In this document: piece by piece, positions 25,673-36,261 of the stretch
How the letters are laid out: every line of letters starts with the position of its first letter
Numbering within the stretch: the first letter of the stretch is position 1
Assembly (NCBI RefSeq): GCF_014779595.1
Contig: NZ_JACXZT010000019.1
Coordinates: 866,945 to 930,944, forward strand
Length of the DNA: 64,000 bases
Direction: 5' to 3'
Source of the DNA: Halomonas sp. ML-15
Lineage (GTDB): Bacteria; Pseudomonadota; Gammaproteobacteria; Pseudomonadales; Halomonadaceae
Made by a program: the position numbers and the translations under genes
The notes under the pieces: generated by a model
Told to the model about the DNA's origin: nothing
The model's database searches: none
Seen by the model: the letters and a program-made list of their open reading frames with translations, nothing else

Positions 25673-25710
25673 TGTTGAACAAAGCATAACAGTCTTACTC
25701 TCTGTTGAAT
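25673..25710. promoter_or_regulatory. Candidate operator pair upstream of puuD
   Basis: TGTTGAACA (25673-25681, a palindrome around the central G) and TGTTGAAT (25703-25710) are direct repeats whose centres are 30 bp apart, close to three helical turns. The same heptamer TGTTGAA appears in two other intergenic regions of the polyamine island. The TGAACA part resembles the end of the E. coli PuuR site as remembered. Binding by the PuuR-type protein encoded at 31183 is an inference. Confidence 0.35.
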
Positions 25711-25732
25711 CGTCACGAGCAAGGAGTCATCG

Positions 25733-26509
25733 ATGTCCAGTCGACCGCTGGTCGGGGTCATTGCCTGTCGCCGCGAGGTGGAGGGACACCCGGCGCACAT
25801 GGTGACCGATAAATACCTGCAGGCGCTGCGCGACTATGGGCTTGCCCCGCTGGTGCTGCCGGTGTGGGAGGATGGCAGCGGCCTGGAGGCGAGCCTGCTG
25901 GCAGAGCTCGACGGCCTGCTGTTGACCGGCAGCTATACCAATGTATCGCCGGCGCGCTACGGCGCCGAACGCGCGCCGCAGAATACCCGCGACGACCTGC
26001 ATCGCGATGCCGCGGCCCTGGCCTGGATTCCCGCAGCGCTGGACCTTGGCATGCCACTGTTCGGCATCTGCCGCGGCTTCCAGGAGATCAATGTCGCCTT
26101 CGGCGGTACCCTGCACCAGGCGCTTCAGGAAGTACCGGGACTGCTCGATCACCGCGAACCGCAGGGCGACAAGGCGGCGCAGTACGCCCCCAGCCACGAC
26201 CTGACGATCCTGCCCGGCGGCACCCTGGCGGCGCTGCAGGCGGCGCCAGTCAGTCGTGTCAATTCGCTGCATCAGCAGGGTGTGGCCGAGCTGGGTCCGG
26301 GGCTGCGCGCCGAGGCGCTGGCACCCGATGGCGTGGTCGAAGCGCTCTCGGTGGAGGGGGCGCGGCGCTTTGCCCTGGCGGTGCAGTGGCACCCCGAGTG
26401 GCAGCCCGCCCAGCATCCACTTTATGACACCCTGTTCCACGGCTTCGCCGCGGCTTGCCGCGAGCGTAGCGCAGAGCGACGGGGCCTCGCCACGCTGATC
26501 GACGCCTGA
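25733..26509 (+). CDS. puuD: Gamma-glutamyl-GABA hydrolase
   Basis: 258 residues. Class-I glutamine-amidotransferase fold with nucleophile Cys113 in GICRGFQE, and His220/Glu222 in VQWHPEW completing the triad. The N-terminal GVIACRRE and the LLLTGSYTNVSPARYG segment are typical of PuuD/SpuA. It releases GABA and glutamate from gamma-glutamyl-GABA, ending the gamma-glutamylated branch. AAGGAG precedes the ATG. The next gene starts 20 bp after its stop; the three genes puuD-spuC-puuC form one transcript. It is divergent from puuA. Confidence 0.94.
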   Translation: MSSRPLVGVIACRREVEGHPAHMVTDKYLQALRDYGLAPLVLPVWEDGSGLEASLLAELDGLLLTGSYTNVSPARYGAERAPQNTRDDLHRDAAALAWIPAALDLGMPLFGICRGFQEINVAFGGTLHQALQEVPGLLDHREPQGDKAAQYAPSHDLTILPGGTLAALQAAPVSRVNSLHQQGVAELGPGLRAEALAPDGVVEALSVEGARRFALAVQWHPEWQPAQHPLYDTLFHGFAAACRERSAERRGLATLIDA

Positions 26510-26529
26510 CACGCTGAGGAAATAGCACC

Positions 26530-27912
26530 ATGACCCATGATATTCAGGCGCTCGACCGCGCCCACTACCTGCACCCCTTCAGCGACTTCAAGGCGCTTGG
26601 CGAGGAGGGTTGTCGGGTTATCGTCAGCGCCGAGGGCGTCTATATCATCGACGATCAGGGCAATCGCATCCTCGATGGCATGGCCGGGCTTTGGTGTGTC
26701 AACCTCGGCTATGGCCGAGACGAACTGGTGGCCGCTGCCACTCAGCAGATGCATGCGCTGCCCTACTACAACAGCTTCTTCAAGACCACTCATCCACCGG
26801 CGGTGAAGCTGGCGGAGATGCTCTGCCGCCTGGCGCCGGCACATATCAACCGGGTCTTTTTCACCGGCTCGGGCTCGGAGGCCAACGACACCGTGCTGCG
26901 CATGGTGCGGCGCTACTGGGCGATCAAGGGCCGGCCCGAGAAGCAGGTGATCATCGCCCGCGAGAATGCCTATCACGGCTCGACCGTGGCCGGCATGAGC
27001 CTCGGCGGCATGGCGCCGATGCATGCCCAAGGCGGGCCGCTGGTGCCGGGCATCTGTCATATTCGTCAGCCCTACTGGTTCGACGAATCGCACGGTCAGG
27101 ATCCCGAGACCTTCGGTCGCGACTGCGCGGCGGCCCTGGAGGAGCAGATACTGGCCCTCGGTGAAGACAAGGTGGCGGCCTTTATCGCCGAGCCGGTACA
27201 GGGCGCCGGTGGTGCGATCATTCCTCCCGACAGTTACTGGCCGGCGGTCAAGGCGGTGCTGGAGAAGTACGATATCCTGCTGGTGGTCGACGAGGTGATC
27301 TGCGGCTTCGGGCGCCTGGGCGAGTGGTTCGGTAGCGTCCACTACGGCCTCGAGCCGGACCTGATGCCGATCGCGAAGGGGTTGTCGTCGGGCTATCTGC
27401 CCATCGGTGGGGTACTGGTTGGCGACCGGGTCGCCGAGACGCTGATCGAGGAGGGCGGCGAGTTCTTTCACGGCTTCACCTACTCCGGGCATCCCACCTG
27501 CGCCGCGGTGGCGCTCAAGAACCTCGAGCTGATGGAGACCGAGGGGGTGGTCGAGCGGGTGCGCAGCGACCTCGGTCCCTACCTGGCTCAGCGCTGGGCC
27601 GAACTCGCCGCGCACCCGCTGGTCGGCGAGGCGCGCTCGCTGGGGTTGATCGGTGCCCTGGAGCTGATCGACCCGGCCACCGGCCAGCGCTTCGACAAGT
27701 CCCTCGGTGCGGGCAATCTGTGCCGCGACATCTGCTTTGCCAGTGGCCTGGTAATGCGCTCGGTGGGCGATACCATGATCATTTCGCCGCCGCTGGTGAT
27801 TCGTCACCATGAGATCGACGAATTGGTGACCAAGGCGCGCGCCGCCCTCGACGAGACCGCGCGACGCCTGGCCGATACCCCGACATCCCCGTTACAGGAG
27901 TCCCTGGCATGA
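26530..27912 (+). CDS. spuC: Putrescine/polyamine aminotransferase, SpuC type
   Basis: 460 residues, class-III PLP aminotransferase. Conserved features: FTGSGSEANDT (PLP phosphate), NAYHGSTVAG, LVVDEVICGFGR with Asp254, and the PLP lysine Lys283 in IAKGLSSGYLPIGG. SpuC-type enzymes transfer an amino group from putrescine (or cadaverine, spermidine, gamma-aminobutyrate-like amines) to pyruvate, giving an aldehyde for the downstream dehydrogenase. It therefore provides a transaminase route parallel to the gamma-glutamyl/PuuB route. The last codon and stop overlap the next start (ATGA). Omega-amino acid:pyruvate transaminase activity is an alternative reading. Confidence 0.88.
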   Translation: MTHDIQALDRAHYLHPFSDFKALGEEGCRVIVSAEGVYIIDDQGNRILDGMAGLWCVNLGYGRDELVAAATQQMHALPYYNSFFKTTHPPAVKLAEMLCRLAPAHINRVFFTGSGSEANDTVLRMVRRYWAIKGRPEKQVIIARENAYHGSTVAGMSLGGMAPMHAQGGPLVPGICHIRQPYWFDESHGQDPETFGRDCAAALEEQILALGEDKVAAFIAEPVQGAGGAIIPPDSYWPAVKAVLEKYDILLVVDEVICGFGRLGEWFGSVHYGLEPDLMPIAKGLSSGYLPIGGVLVGDRVAETLIEEGGEFFHGFTYSGHPTCAAVALKNLELMETEGVVERVRSDLGPYLAQRWAELAAHPLVGEARSLGLIGALELIDPATGQRFDKSLGAGNLCRDICFASGLVMRSVGDTMIISPPLVIRHHEIDELVTKARAALDETARRLADTPTSPLQESLA

Positions 27913-29405
27913 GCACTCATCCCTCTACCCTGGCCGAGTGGCAGGCGCTGGCCGCCTCGCTGACCTTCGAGACCCGCGCCTATATCGATGATGCGTTCGT
28001 CGACGCGGTGAGCGGCGAGACCTTCACCAGCGTCAACCCGGCCACCGGCGAGACCCTGGCCGAGGTGGCCAGCTGCGATGCCGCCGACGCCGAGCGGGCC
28101 GTGGAGCATGCCCGCGCTGCCTTCGAGCGCGGTGAGTGGTCGCGCCTGGCGCCGGTCAAGCGCAAGGCGGTGCTGCTCAAGCTCGCCGACCTGATGGCAG
28201 CTCACAAGCACGAGCTGGCGCTGCTGGATACCCTCGATATGGGCAAGCCGGTGAACAGTTCGCTGGGCGATCTGGCCGGCGCCATCGGCTGCTTGCGTCA
28301 TCAGGCCGAGTCCATCGACAAGCTCTACGGCGAGGTGGCGCCTACGGGCGACGACAGCCTGGGGCTGGTACTGCGCGAGCCGCTCGGCGTGGTGGCATCG
28401 ATCGTGCCGTGGAACTTCCCGCTGATGATGACCGCCTGGAAGATCGCCCCGGCGCTGGCCGCCGGCAACAGCGTGATCCTCAAGCCCTCGGAGAAGTCGC
28501 CGCTATCGGCGCTGCGCCTGGCCCAGTTGGCCCGGGAGGCTGGGCTGCCGCGGGGTGTATTCCAGGTGCTGCCGGGCTTCGGGCATACCGTGGGCAAGGC
28601 GCTGGCGCTCTCCATGGACGTCGACTGCCTGGCCTTTACCGGCTCGACCCAGGTCGGCAAGCAGCTGATGCAGTACGCCGGCCAGTCCAACCTCAAGCGG
28701 GTCTATCTCGAGTGCGGCGGCAAGAGTCCCAATCTGGTGTTCGCCGACTGCAAGCATCTCGATGCGGTGGCCAAGCACGCCGCCGCGGCAATCTTCCATA
28801 ACCAGGGCGAGGTGTGCATCGCCGGCTCGCGGCTGCTGGTGGAGAATTCGATACGCGAGGCGTTCGTCGACAAGGTGCTGGCGGCCGCCGAGCGGATGCA
28901 GCCGGGTGATCCGCTGGATCCGTCCAGCTTTATGGGCGCCATCGTCGATGAGACCCAGCATCGCCGCATCCTCGACTATATCCGCCAGGGCGTGGAAGAG
29001 GGGGCTCAGCTGCGCAGCGGCGGCCAGGCGCTGGAGCGTCCCGGCTACTTCATCACGCCCACGGTGTTCGACGGCGTCACCCCAGCCATGACCATCGGCC
29101 GCGAGGAGATCTTCGGGCCGGTGTTGGCGGTGTTCGGCTTCGACAGCGAAGAGCAGGCCATCGCCATGGCCAACGACAGCGACTATGGCCTCGCCGCCGG
29201 GCTGTGGAGCCAGGATATCGACCGCATCATGCGCGTGACCCGGCGCCTGCAGTCCGGCCAGGTGTTCGTCAATAACTGGGCCGGCGGTGACCAGACCATG
29301 CCCTTCGGTGGGGTCAAGCAGTCGGGGAACGGCCGCGACAAGTCGCACCACTCGCTGGCCGAGTACTCGACGCTGAAGAGCGTATGGATATCGCTAGAGG
29401 GCTGA
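27909..29405 (+). CDS. puuC: Aldehyde dehydrogenase, PuuC type
   Basis: 498 residues. NAD(P)-dependent aldehyde dehydrogenase with the NAD-binding SIVPWNFPLMM (164-174), FTGSTQVGKQL, catalytic Glu268 in LECGGKSPN and nucleophile Cys303 in GEVCIAGSR. It should oxidise gamma-glutamyl-gamma-aminobutyraldehyde or 4-aminobutanal to the acid. It begins inside the aminotransferase stop (ATGA overlap), so the two are translationally coupled. A terminator-like hairpin follows 41 bases after its stop, ending the puuD-spuC-puuC unit before rmuC. Confidence 0.92.
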   Translation: MSTHPSTLAEWQALAASLTFETRAYIDDAFVDAVSGETFTSVNPATGETLAEVASCDAADAERAVEHARAAFERGEWSRLAPVKRKAVLLKLADLMAAHKHELALLDTLDMGKPVNSSLGDLAGAIGCLRHQAESIDKLYGEVAPTGDDSLGLVLREPLGVVASIVPWNFPLMMTAWKIAPALAAGNSVILKPSEKSPLSALRLAQLAREAGLPRGVFQVLPGFGHTVGKALALSMDVDCLAFTGSTQVGKQLMQYAGQSNLKRVYLECGGKSPNLVFADCKHLDAVAKHAAAAIFHNQGEVCIAGSRLLVENSIREAFVDKVLAAAERMQPGDPLDPSSFMGAIVDETQHRRILDYIRQGVEEGAQLRSGGQALERPGYFITPTVFDGVTPAMTIGREEIFGPVLAVFGFDSEEQAIAMANDSDYGLAAGLWSQDIDRIMRVTRRLQSGQVFVNNWAGGDQTMPFGGVKQSGNGRDKSHHSLAEYSTLKSVWISLEG

Positions 29406-29446
29406 TGATTTAACCAGTCCAGGACTCTGCCGCATGCTACCATTAG

Positions 29447-29480
29447 CTCGGCCCCTGACGGGGCCGAGAGCGTTTGGTTT
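29447..29480 (+). terminator. Rho-independent terminator after puuC
   Basis: A 9-bp stem CTCGGCCCC/GGGGCCGAG (29447-29455 with 29460-29468) with a TGAC loop is followed by AGCG and then TTTGGTTT. It lies between the puuC stop and the rmuC start and probably ends the puuD-spuC-puuC transcript. Confidence 0.7.
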
Positions 29481-29500
29481 CCTGCTGGCGGAGTCGTGTC

Positions 29501-30820
29501 GTGACCCTTACCCCCGAACAGATGGCGGCGCTGGCTGCCGTAATGGCGTTTATCGTCGCCTACGCGTTGGCCGCAGCCCTGGGCGCGCGGCGTCGCGATG
29601 CCGAGCGCCGGGAGGCGACGGCGCAGCGCCAGCGCCTCGAGGCGCGGCTGGAGGAGCGTGAGGCGCAGCTGCAGGAGGTGGCGCTGGAGCGCACCCGCCT
29701 GGCCACCACCCTCGATCAGCAGCGCGGCCACTTCGAGCAGCAGCTCGCGCTATTGCGCGATAGCCGCGAGCAGCTCAAGCAGGAGTTCGAGAACCTCGCC
29801 AACGAGATTCTCGAGCGCAAGGGGCGCAGCTTCTCGGAGCTCTCGCAGCGCAATATCCACGGCCTGCTGCAGCCGCTGCAGGCGGAGATGAAGGGCTTTC
29901 GCGACAAGGTCGAGGCGATCCACCGCTTCGATACCGAGCAGCGCGCCAGCCTGCGCACCGAGCTGCAGCATCTGCAGACCCTCAACCGCGAGATCACCGA
30001 CCAGGCCAGCCGCCTCACCGAGGCGCTGCAGGGGCAGAAGAAGCTGCAGGGCAACTGGGGCGAGCTGATGCTCGAGAACGTGCTGGAGGGCGCCGGGCTG
30101 CGGCCAGGCAAGGACTACCAGCGTGAGGTGAGCTTTACCACCGAGGCGGGGCGGCGGCGCCCCGACGCGCTGGTCTACCTGCCCCAGGGCAAGCACCTGG
30201 TGATCGACGCCAAGACCTCGCTGTCGGCCTATGTGCGCTACGTCAATGCCGACGACGAGGCCACCCGCCTCGAGGCGCTGGCGGCCCATGCCCGAGCGGT
30301 GGGCGAGCGTATCAACGAGCTCGCCGATAAGCACTATTACGACCTGCCGGGGCTCAACTCGCCGGACGTGGTGGTGATGTTCATCCCGGTGGAGTCGGCC
30401 TACGTCGAGGCGCTCAAGCATGACGAATCGCTGTTTCAGCGCGCCCTGGAGCGCAACGTGCTGGTGGCGACGCCCACCACCCTGCTGACCAGCCTCAATA
30501 TCGTGCGCCAGCTGTGGCGCTTCGAGGATCAGAGCCGGCATAGCGCCGAGTTGGCCAGTCGCGCCGAGAAGTTTCACGCCAAGCTGCGCACCTTTCTTAC
30601 CAGCATGGAGGAGGTCGGCGGCAAGCTCGACGGCGCGCGGGAGAGCTACGACAACGCCATCGGTCAGCTGGTCAACGGCCGCGGCAACCTGATCAAGCAG
30701 GCCGACGAGTTTCGTGAGCTGGGCGTGGCGGTCAAGCGCGAGCTACCCGAGGCGCTGGTGGAGCGGGCGCGGCTGGAGCTGGATCCGGGGCAGGGCCGCC
30801 ACGATGCCGATAGCAGCTAG
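29501..30820 (+). CDS. rmuC: DNA recombination protein RmuC
   Basis: 439 residues. An N-terminal membrane helix (about 8-28) is followed by a long coiled coil (about 30-180, Glu/Arg/Gln/Leu-rich heptads) and the RmuC nuclease-like domain. That domain shows LQGNWGELMLENVLEGAGLRPG, RPDALVYLPQGKHLVIDAKTSLSAY and VMFIPVESAYVEA. RmuC limits inversions at short repeats and has been linked to defence against foreign DNA. GTG 29501, with GGAG nine bases before it, is preferred to a TTG nine codons earlier. It interrupts the polyamine genes without an obvious functional link. An unexplained open frame continues after its stop. Confidence 0.9.
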   Translation: MTLTPEQMAALAAVMAFIVAYALAAALGARRRDAERREATAQRQRLEARLEEREAQLQEVALERTRLATTLDQQRGHFEQQLALLRDSREQLKQEFENLANEILERKGRSFSELSQRNIHGLLQPLQAEMKGFRDKVEAIHRFDTEQRASLRTELQHLQTLNREITDQASRLTEALQGQKKLQGNWGELMLENVLEGAGLRPGKDYQREVSFTTEAGRRRPDALVYLPQGKHLVIDAKTSLSAYVRYVNADDEATRLEALAAHARAVGERINELADKHYYDLPGLNSPDVVVMFIPVESAYVEALKHDESLFQRALERNVLVATPTTLLTSLNIVRQLWRFEDQSRHSAELASRAEKFHAKLRTFLTSMEEVGGKLDGARESYDNAIGQLVNGRGNLIKQADEFRELGVAVKRELPEALVERARLELDPGQGRHDADSS

Positions 30821-30913
30821 GCAGGTGCTATCTCAAGCGAGGAACGCTGGCGGCAGGTCGAAGAGGAGGTTCTGCGCCAGATCAGTTCCGAGCAACGCCG
30901 CTACTGCGGAGAG

Positions 30914-31021
30914 ATGCTGTATCTGGGGGTGTTATGTACAATATTGGTATCGCTTTTGTATAGCTATTGGCGTAGGCTAAATGTCCATTCAGCACTGGAG
31001 AGACGCCATGGGACTGTTTAG
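30914..31021 (+). CDS. Possible small membrane peptide or gene remnant
   Basis: An ATG with GGAGAG directly before it opens a 35-codon frame ending at TAG 31019-31021. It begins MLYLGVLCTILVSLLYSYWRR, a single likely membrane helix with a basic end. The same frame is open back to the rmuC stop (30818-30820), with a charged helical stretch ahead of the helix (EERWRQVEEEVLRQISSEQRR) but no standard start codon there. It overlaps the start of the gene at 31008 by 14 bases. It is either a small protein, the 3' end of a decayed gene, or chance; evidence is weak. Confidence 0.3.
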   Translation: MLYLGVLCTILVSLLYSYWRRLNVHSALERRHGTV

Positions 31022-31175
31022 CCGCGATCCGAGCAAGAAGCTGCAGAAGGAGTACGAGCGCAAGCTGGAGCAGGCGATGCTGGCGGCGCGCAACGGCGAT
31101 ATGCGCGCCAACGCCAGCCTCACTGAAGAGGCTGAAGCGCTGCGCGAAAAGATCGAGGCACTTAAGCAGAGCTGA
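31008..31175 (+). CDS. Small DUF6435-type protein
   Basis: 55 residues, starting MGLFSRDPSKKLQKEYERKLEQAM and mostly charged helix with heptad-like spacing, ending in a Lys/Glu-rich segment. This pattern matches, from memory, small conserved proteins labelled DUF6435 in gammaproteobacteria. GGAGAG precedes the ATG at 31008; an ATG nine codons upstream in frame is less well placed. It is cytoplasmic with no known function. Its stop lies seven bases from the stop of the convergent puuR-type gene. Confidence 0.75.
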   Translation: MGLFSRDPSKKLQKEYERKLEQAMLAARNGDMRANASLTEEAEALREKIEALKQS

Positions 31176-31182
31176 GAGGTGT

Positions 31183-31734
31183 TTAGAACGTCTTGGCGGG
31201 GGTGCAGCAGCTGACCAGTTTGCAGGCCACGTCGCCGGGATTGCGGAAGCGGTGGGGCACGTTGGTGTCGAAGTAGTAGGCCTCGCCGGCGCTCAGCACG
31301 CGGCTCTCGCCGCCGATGGTGATCTCGATCTCGCCCTCCAGTACCACCCCCGCTTCCTCGCCCTGATGGGCGATCATCTCACGACCGGTATCGCTGCCGG
31401 CGGGGTAGGTCTCGATCATGAAGGATAGCGCGCGGCTGGCGCGGTTGGCACCCACCAGCTTGAAGATCACGTCGCCGCTGCCCATATCGGTCAGCTCGTC
31501 GGCGGAATAGAACACCTGATCGCGGTTTTCCAGGTCCATGGTGAAGAAGTCGCCAACGCTGATCGGGATAGCGTCGAGAATCTTCTTCAGCGAGCTTACC
31601 GACGGGCTGACCTTGCTCTGTTCGATCAGCGACAGGCTCGAATGGGTTACCCCACAGCGCTTGGCGAGCTCGCGCTGGGATATGCCGCGCAGGGTACGCA
31701 GTGCGCGCAGGCGCCCTCCAACATCGTCTGACAT
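31183..31734 (-). CDS. puuR: HTH-cupin transcriptional regulator, PuuR type
   Basis: 183 residues. N-terminal XRE helix-turn-helix (about 7-62: LRTLRGISQRELAKRCGVTHSSLSLIE) and C-terminal cupin domain (about 110-178: GEEAGVVLEGEIEITIGGE, then AYYFDTNVPHRFRNPG). This is the PuuR layout; E. coli PuuR represses the puu genes and is relieved by putrescine. Length and cupin sequence fit it well. MSDD at 31734 is favoured over an ATG two codons upstream because AGGAG lies at the right distance only for the former. It lies after gatB on the same strand, separated by a hairpin, and faces the island it probably controls. Confidence 0.88.
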   Translation of the reverse strand: MSDDVGGRLRALRTLRGISQRELAKRCGVTHSSLSLIEQSKVSPSVSSLKKILDAIPISVGDFFTMDLENRDQVFYSADELTDMGSGDVIFKLVGANRASRALSFMIETYPAGSDTGREMIAHQGEEAGVVLEGEIEITIGGESRVLSAGEAYYFDTNVPHRFRNPGDVACKLVSCCTPAKTF

Positions 31735-31750
31735 GGCCATCTCCTGATAA

Positions 31751-31773
31751 GCGGCCGGCCTGACGCCGGCCGC
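31751..31773 (-). terminator. Hairpin between gatB and puuR
   Basis: A perfect 9-bp GC stem GCGGCCGGC/GCCGGCCGC with a CTGAC loop lies between the gatB stop and the puuR ribosome-binding site. Only TTAT follows on the minus strand, so termination would be partial. It may reduce read-through from gatCAB into puuR. Confidence 0.45.
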
Positions 31774-31779
31774 GGGGGA

Positions 31780-33230
31780 TCACGCCTGATCCAGTTTTTC
31801 TTTTAACAGCGCGTTGACCTGCTGGGGGTTGGCGGTACCCCGCGAGGCCTTCATCACCTGGCCGACAAAGTAGCCAATCATCTTGCCGCGCTTGTCCGGC
31901 TCGGCGTCGCGATACTGGGCGACCTGCACCGGACTGTCGCTGATGACCTGGTCGATCATCGCCTCGATGGCGCCGCTGTCGGTGACCTGCTTGAGGCCGC
32001 GGGCCTCGATAACGGCGTCGGCGCTCTCGCCTTCGCCGTTCCACAGCGCCTGGAAGACCTGCTTGGCGGCCTTGCCGTTGATGGTGTCGTCGAGCACCCG
32101 CGCGACCAGCTCGCCGAGCTGAGCGGCTGACACCGGGCTCTGCTCGATGCCCAGGTTCTCGCGGTTGAGGGCGCCGGAGAGCTCGCCCTGAACCCAGTTG
32201 GCGGCCTGCTTGGCATCGCCGCAGGCGTCCTTGACTGCCTCGAAATACTCGGCCATGGCGCGGCTAGAAGCGAGCACGTTGGCGTCGTAGGGGGAAAGGC
32301 CCAGCTCGCCCTCGAAACGCGCACGCTTCTCGGCGGGCAGTTCCGGCAGGGTGCTTCTGAGGTGATCGACATAGGCGCGGTCGAGGACCACCGGCAGCAG
32401 GTCGGGGCAGGGGAAGTAGCGGTAGTCGTTGGCTTCCTCCTTGGTACGCATGCTGCGGGTCTCATCGGCCTCGGGGTCGTAGAGGCGGGTCTCCTGGACC
32501 ACCGTGCCGCCATCCTCGATCAGTTCGATCTGACGCTCGACCTCAAAGGCGATGGCGCGCTCGACGAAGCGGAACGAGTTGACGTTCTTGACCTCGGCGC
32601 GGGTACCTAGCGTGTCCTGGCCCTTGGGGCGCACCGAGACGTTGACGTCGCAGCGCATCGAGCCCTCGGCCATGTTGCCGTCGGAGATGCCGAGGTAGGT
32701 GACGATGGCATGAATCGCCTTGAGGTAGGCGGCGGCCTCCTTGGCGTTGCGCATGTCGGGTTCGGAGACGATTTCCAGCAGCGGTGTGCCGGCACGGTTG
32801 AGGTCGATGCCGGTCATGCCGTGGAAGTCCTCGTGGAGCGACTTGCCGGCGTCCTCCTCGAGGTGGGCGTGGTGCACGCGAATGCGCTTGGTGGCGCCGT
32901 CTTCGAGGCTGATCTCGACCTCCCCGGCGCCGACGATGGGGTGGTACATCTGGCTGGTCTGGTAGCCCTTGGGCAGGTCCGGGTAGAAGTAGTTCTTGCG
33001 GTCGAAGACCGATACTTCGGGGATCTCGGCGTTGATGCCGAGGCCGAACTTGACCGCCATGGCCACTGCGGCCTCGTTGAGCACCGGCAGTACGCCGGGT
33101 AGGCCCAGGTCGACGGCACACGCCTGGCTGTTGGGCTCGGCGCCGAAGGCGGTGGAGGCACCGGAGAAGATCTTCGATTTGGTGGCGAGCTGGACGTGGA
33201 CTTCCAGCCCGATCACGGTTTCCCATTGCA

Positions 33231-33234
<4 letters not shown>
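31780..33234 (-). CDS. gatB: Asp-tRNA(Asn)/Glu-tRNA(Gln) amidotransferase subunit B
   Basis: 484 residues. GatB is the kinase/tRNA-binding subunit of GatCAB, which converts mischarged Asp-tRNA(Asn) and Glu-tRNA(Gln) to the amide forms. The segment [23 protein letters not shown] is the GatB start. The cradle domain includes [33 protein letters not shown] and [17 protein letters not shown], and a C-terminal YqeY-like tail follows. The first ATG overlaps the gatA stop (ATGATG). The presence of a full gatCAB is usual in Halomonas and Pseudomonas but not in E. coli. Confidence 0.97.
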
Positions 33235-34691
<1,457 letters not shown>

Positions 34692-34711
34692 GGCAGGATC
34701 CTGAAGCGGGT

Positions 34712-34999
34712 TCATTCGACGACGCGGGGCACCAGGTACAGACCGTCTTCGACGGCCGGGGCAACGCGCTGAAAGTGATCGCGCTGGTCGCCTTCGGTGA
34801 CTTCGTCGGCGCGCAGGCGCTGGGTGGTGTCGAGGGGGTGGGCAAGCGGTGCCACACCGTCGGTATCGACTTCCTGCAGCTGGTCGACCATGGCCAGAAT
34901 ACGGCCGAGGTCGTCTACGTAGCCGGCAGCATCGGCGTCGTTCATGGCCAGCCGCGCCAAGTGAGCCGCGCGCTGTACGTCGGAGGGTTCAAGCGCCAT
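34712..34999 (-). CDS. gatC: Asp-tRNA(Asn)/Glu-tRNA(Gln) amidotransferase subunit C
   Basis: 95 residues, the standard GatC size. GatC is a small subunit that wraps around GatA and stabilises the complex. Typical features are the N-terminal HLARLAM segment, [27 protein letters not shown] in the middle, and the C-terminal [10 protein letters not shown] then LVPRVVE. MALEPSD at 34999 was chosen over an ORF start 42 codons upstream because it gives the family N-terminus and has AGGGGA upstream. First gene of gatCAB; divergent from mreB across 191 bp. Confidence 0.95.
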   Translation of the reverse strand: MALEPSDVQRAAHLARLAMNDADAAGYVDDLGRILAMVDQLQEVDTDGVAPLAHPLDTTQRLRADEVTEGDQRDHFQRVAPAVEDGLYLVPRVVE

Positions 35000-35181
35000 G
35001 GTAAAAACGTCCCCTGAGCATGATATCGATGGGGCGTCGGACGTCGGCGGCCGACATCCGCGCTGAAATAGCCGCAAACCGTACCACATCTTGGCTTCGC
35101 TGGCAGGCACTTCAGCTTGCTGCATATCGGCCGTGGTGATACCGTTTGCATCCGCACAGGGTTCCGGTCTGCACTAGGTGA

Positions 35182-36228
<1,047 letters not shown>

Positions 36229-36261
36229 CGCCCGGCCACTGCTGGGCTGCCTTCGGGGGGA

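Noticed and set aside
26422-27810. 462-codon open frame antisense to the SpuC-type gene
   Set aside because: Shadow of a strongly conserved aminotransferase; composition and lack of motifs argue against coding.
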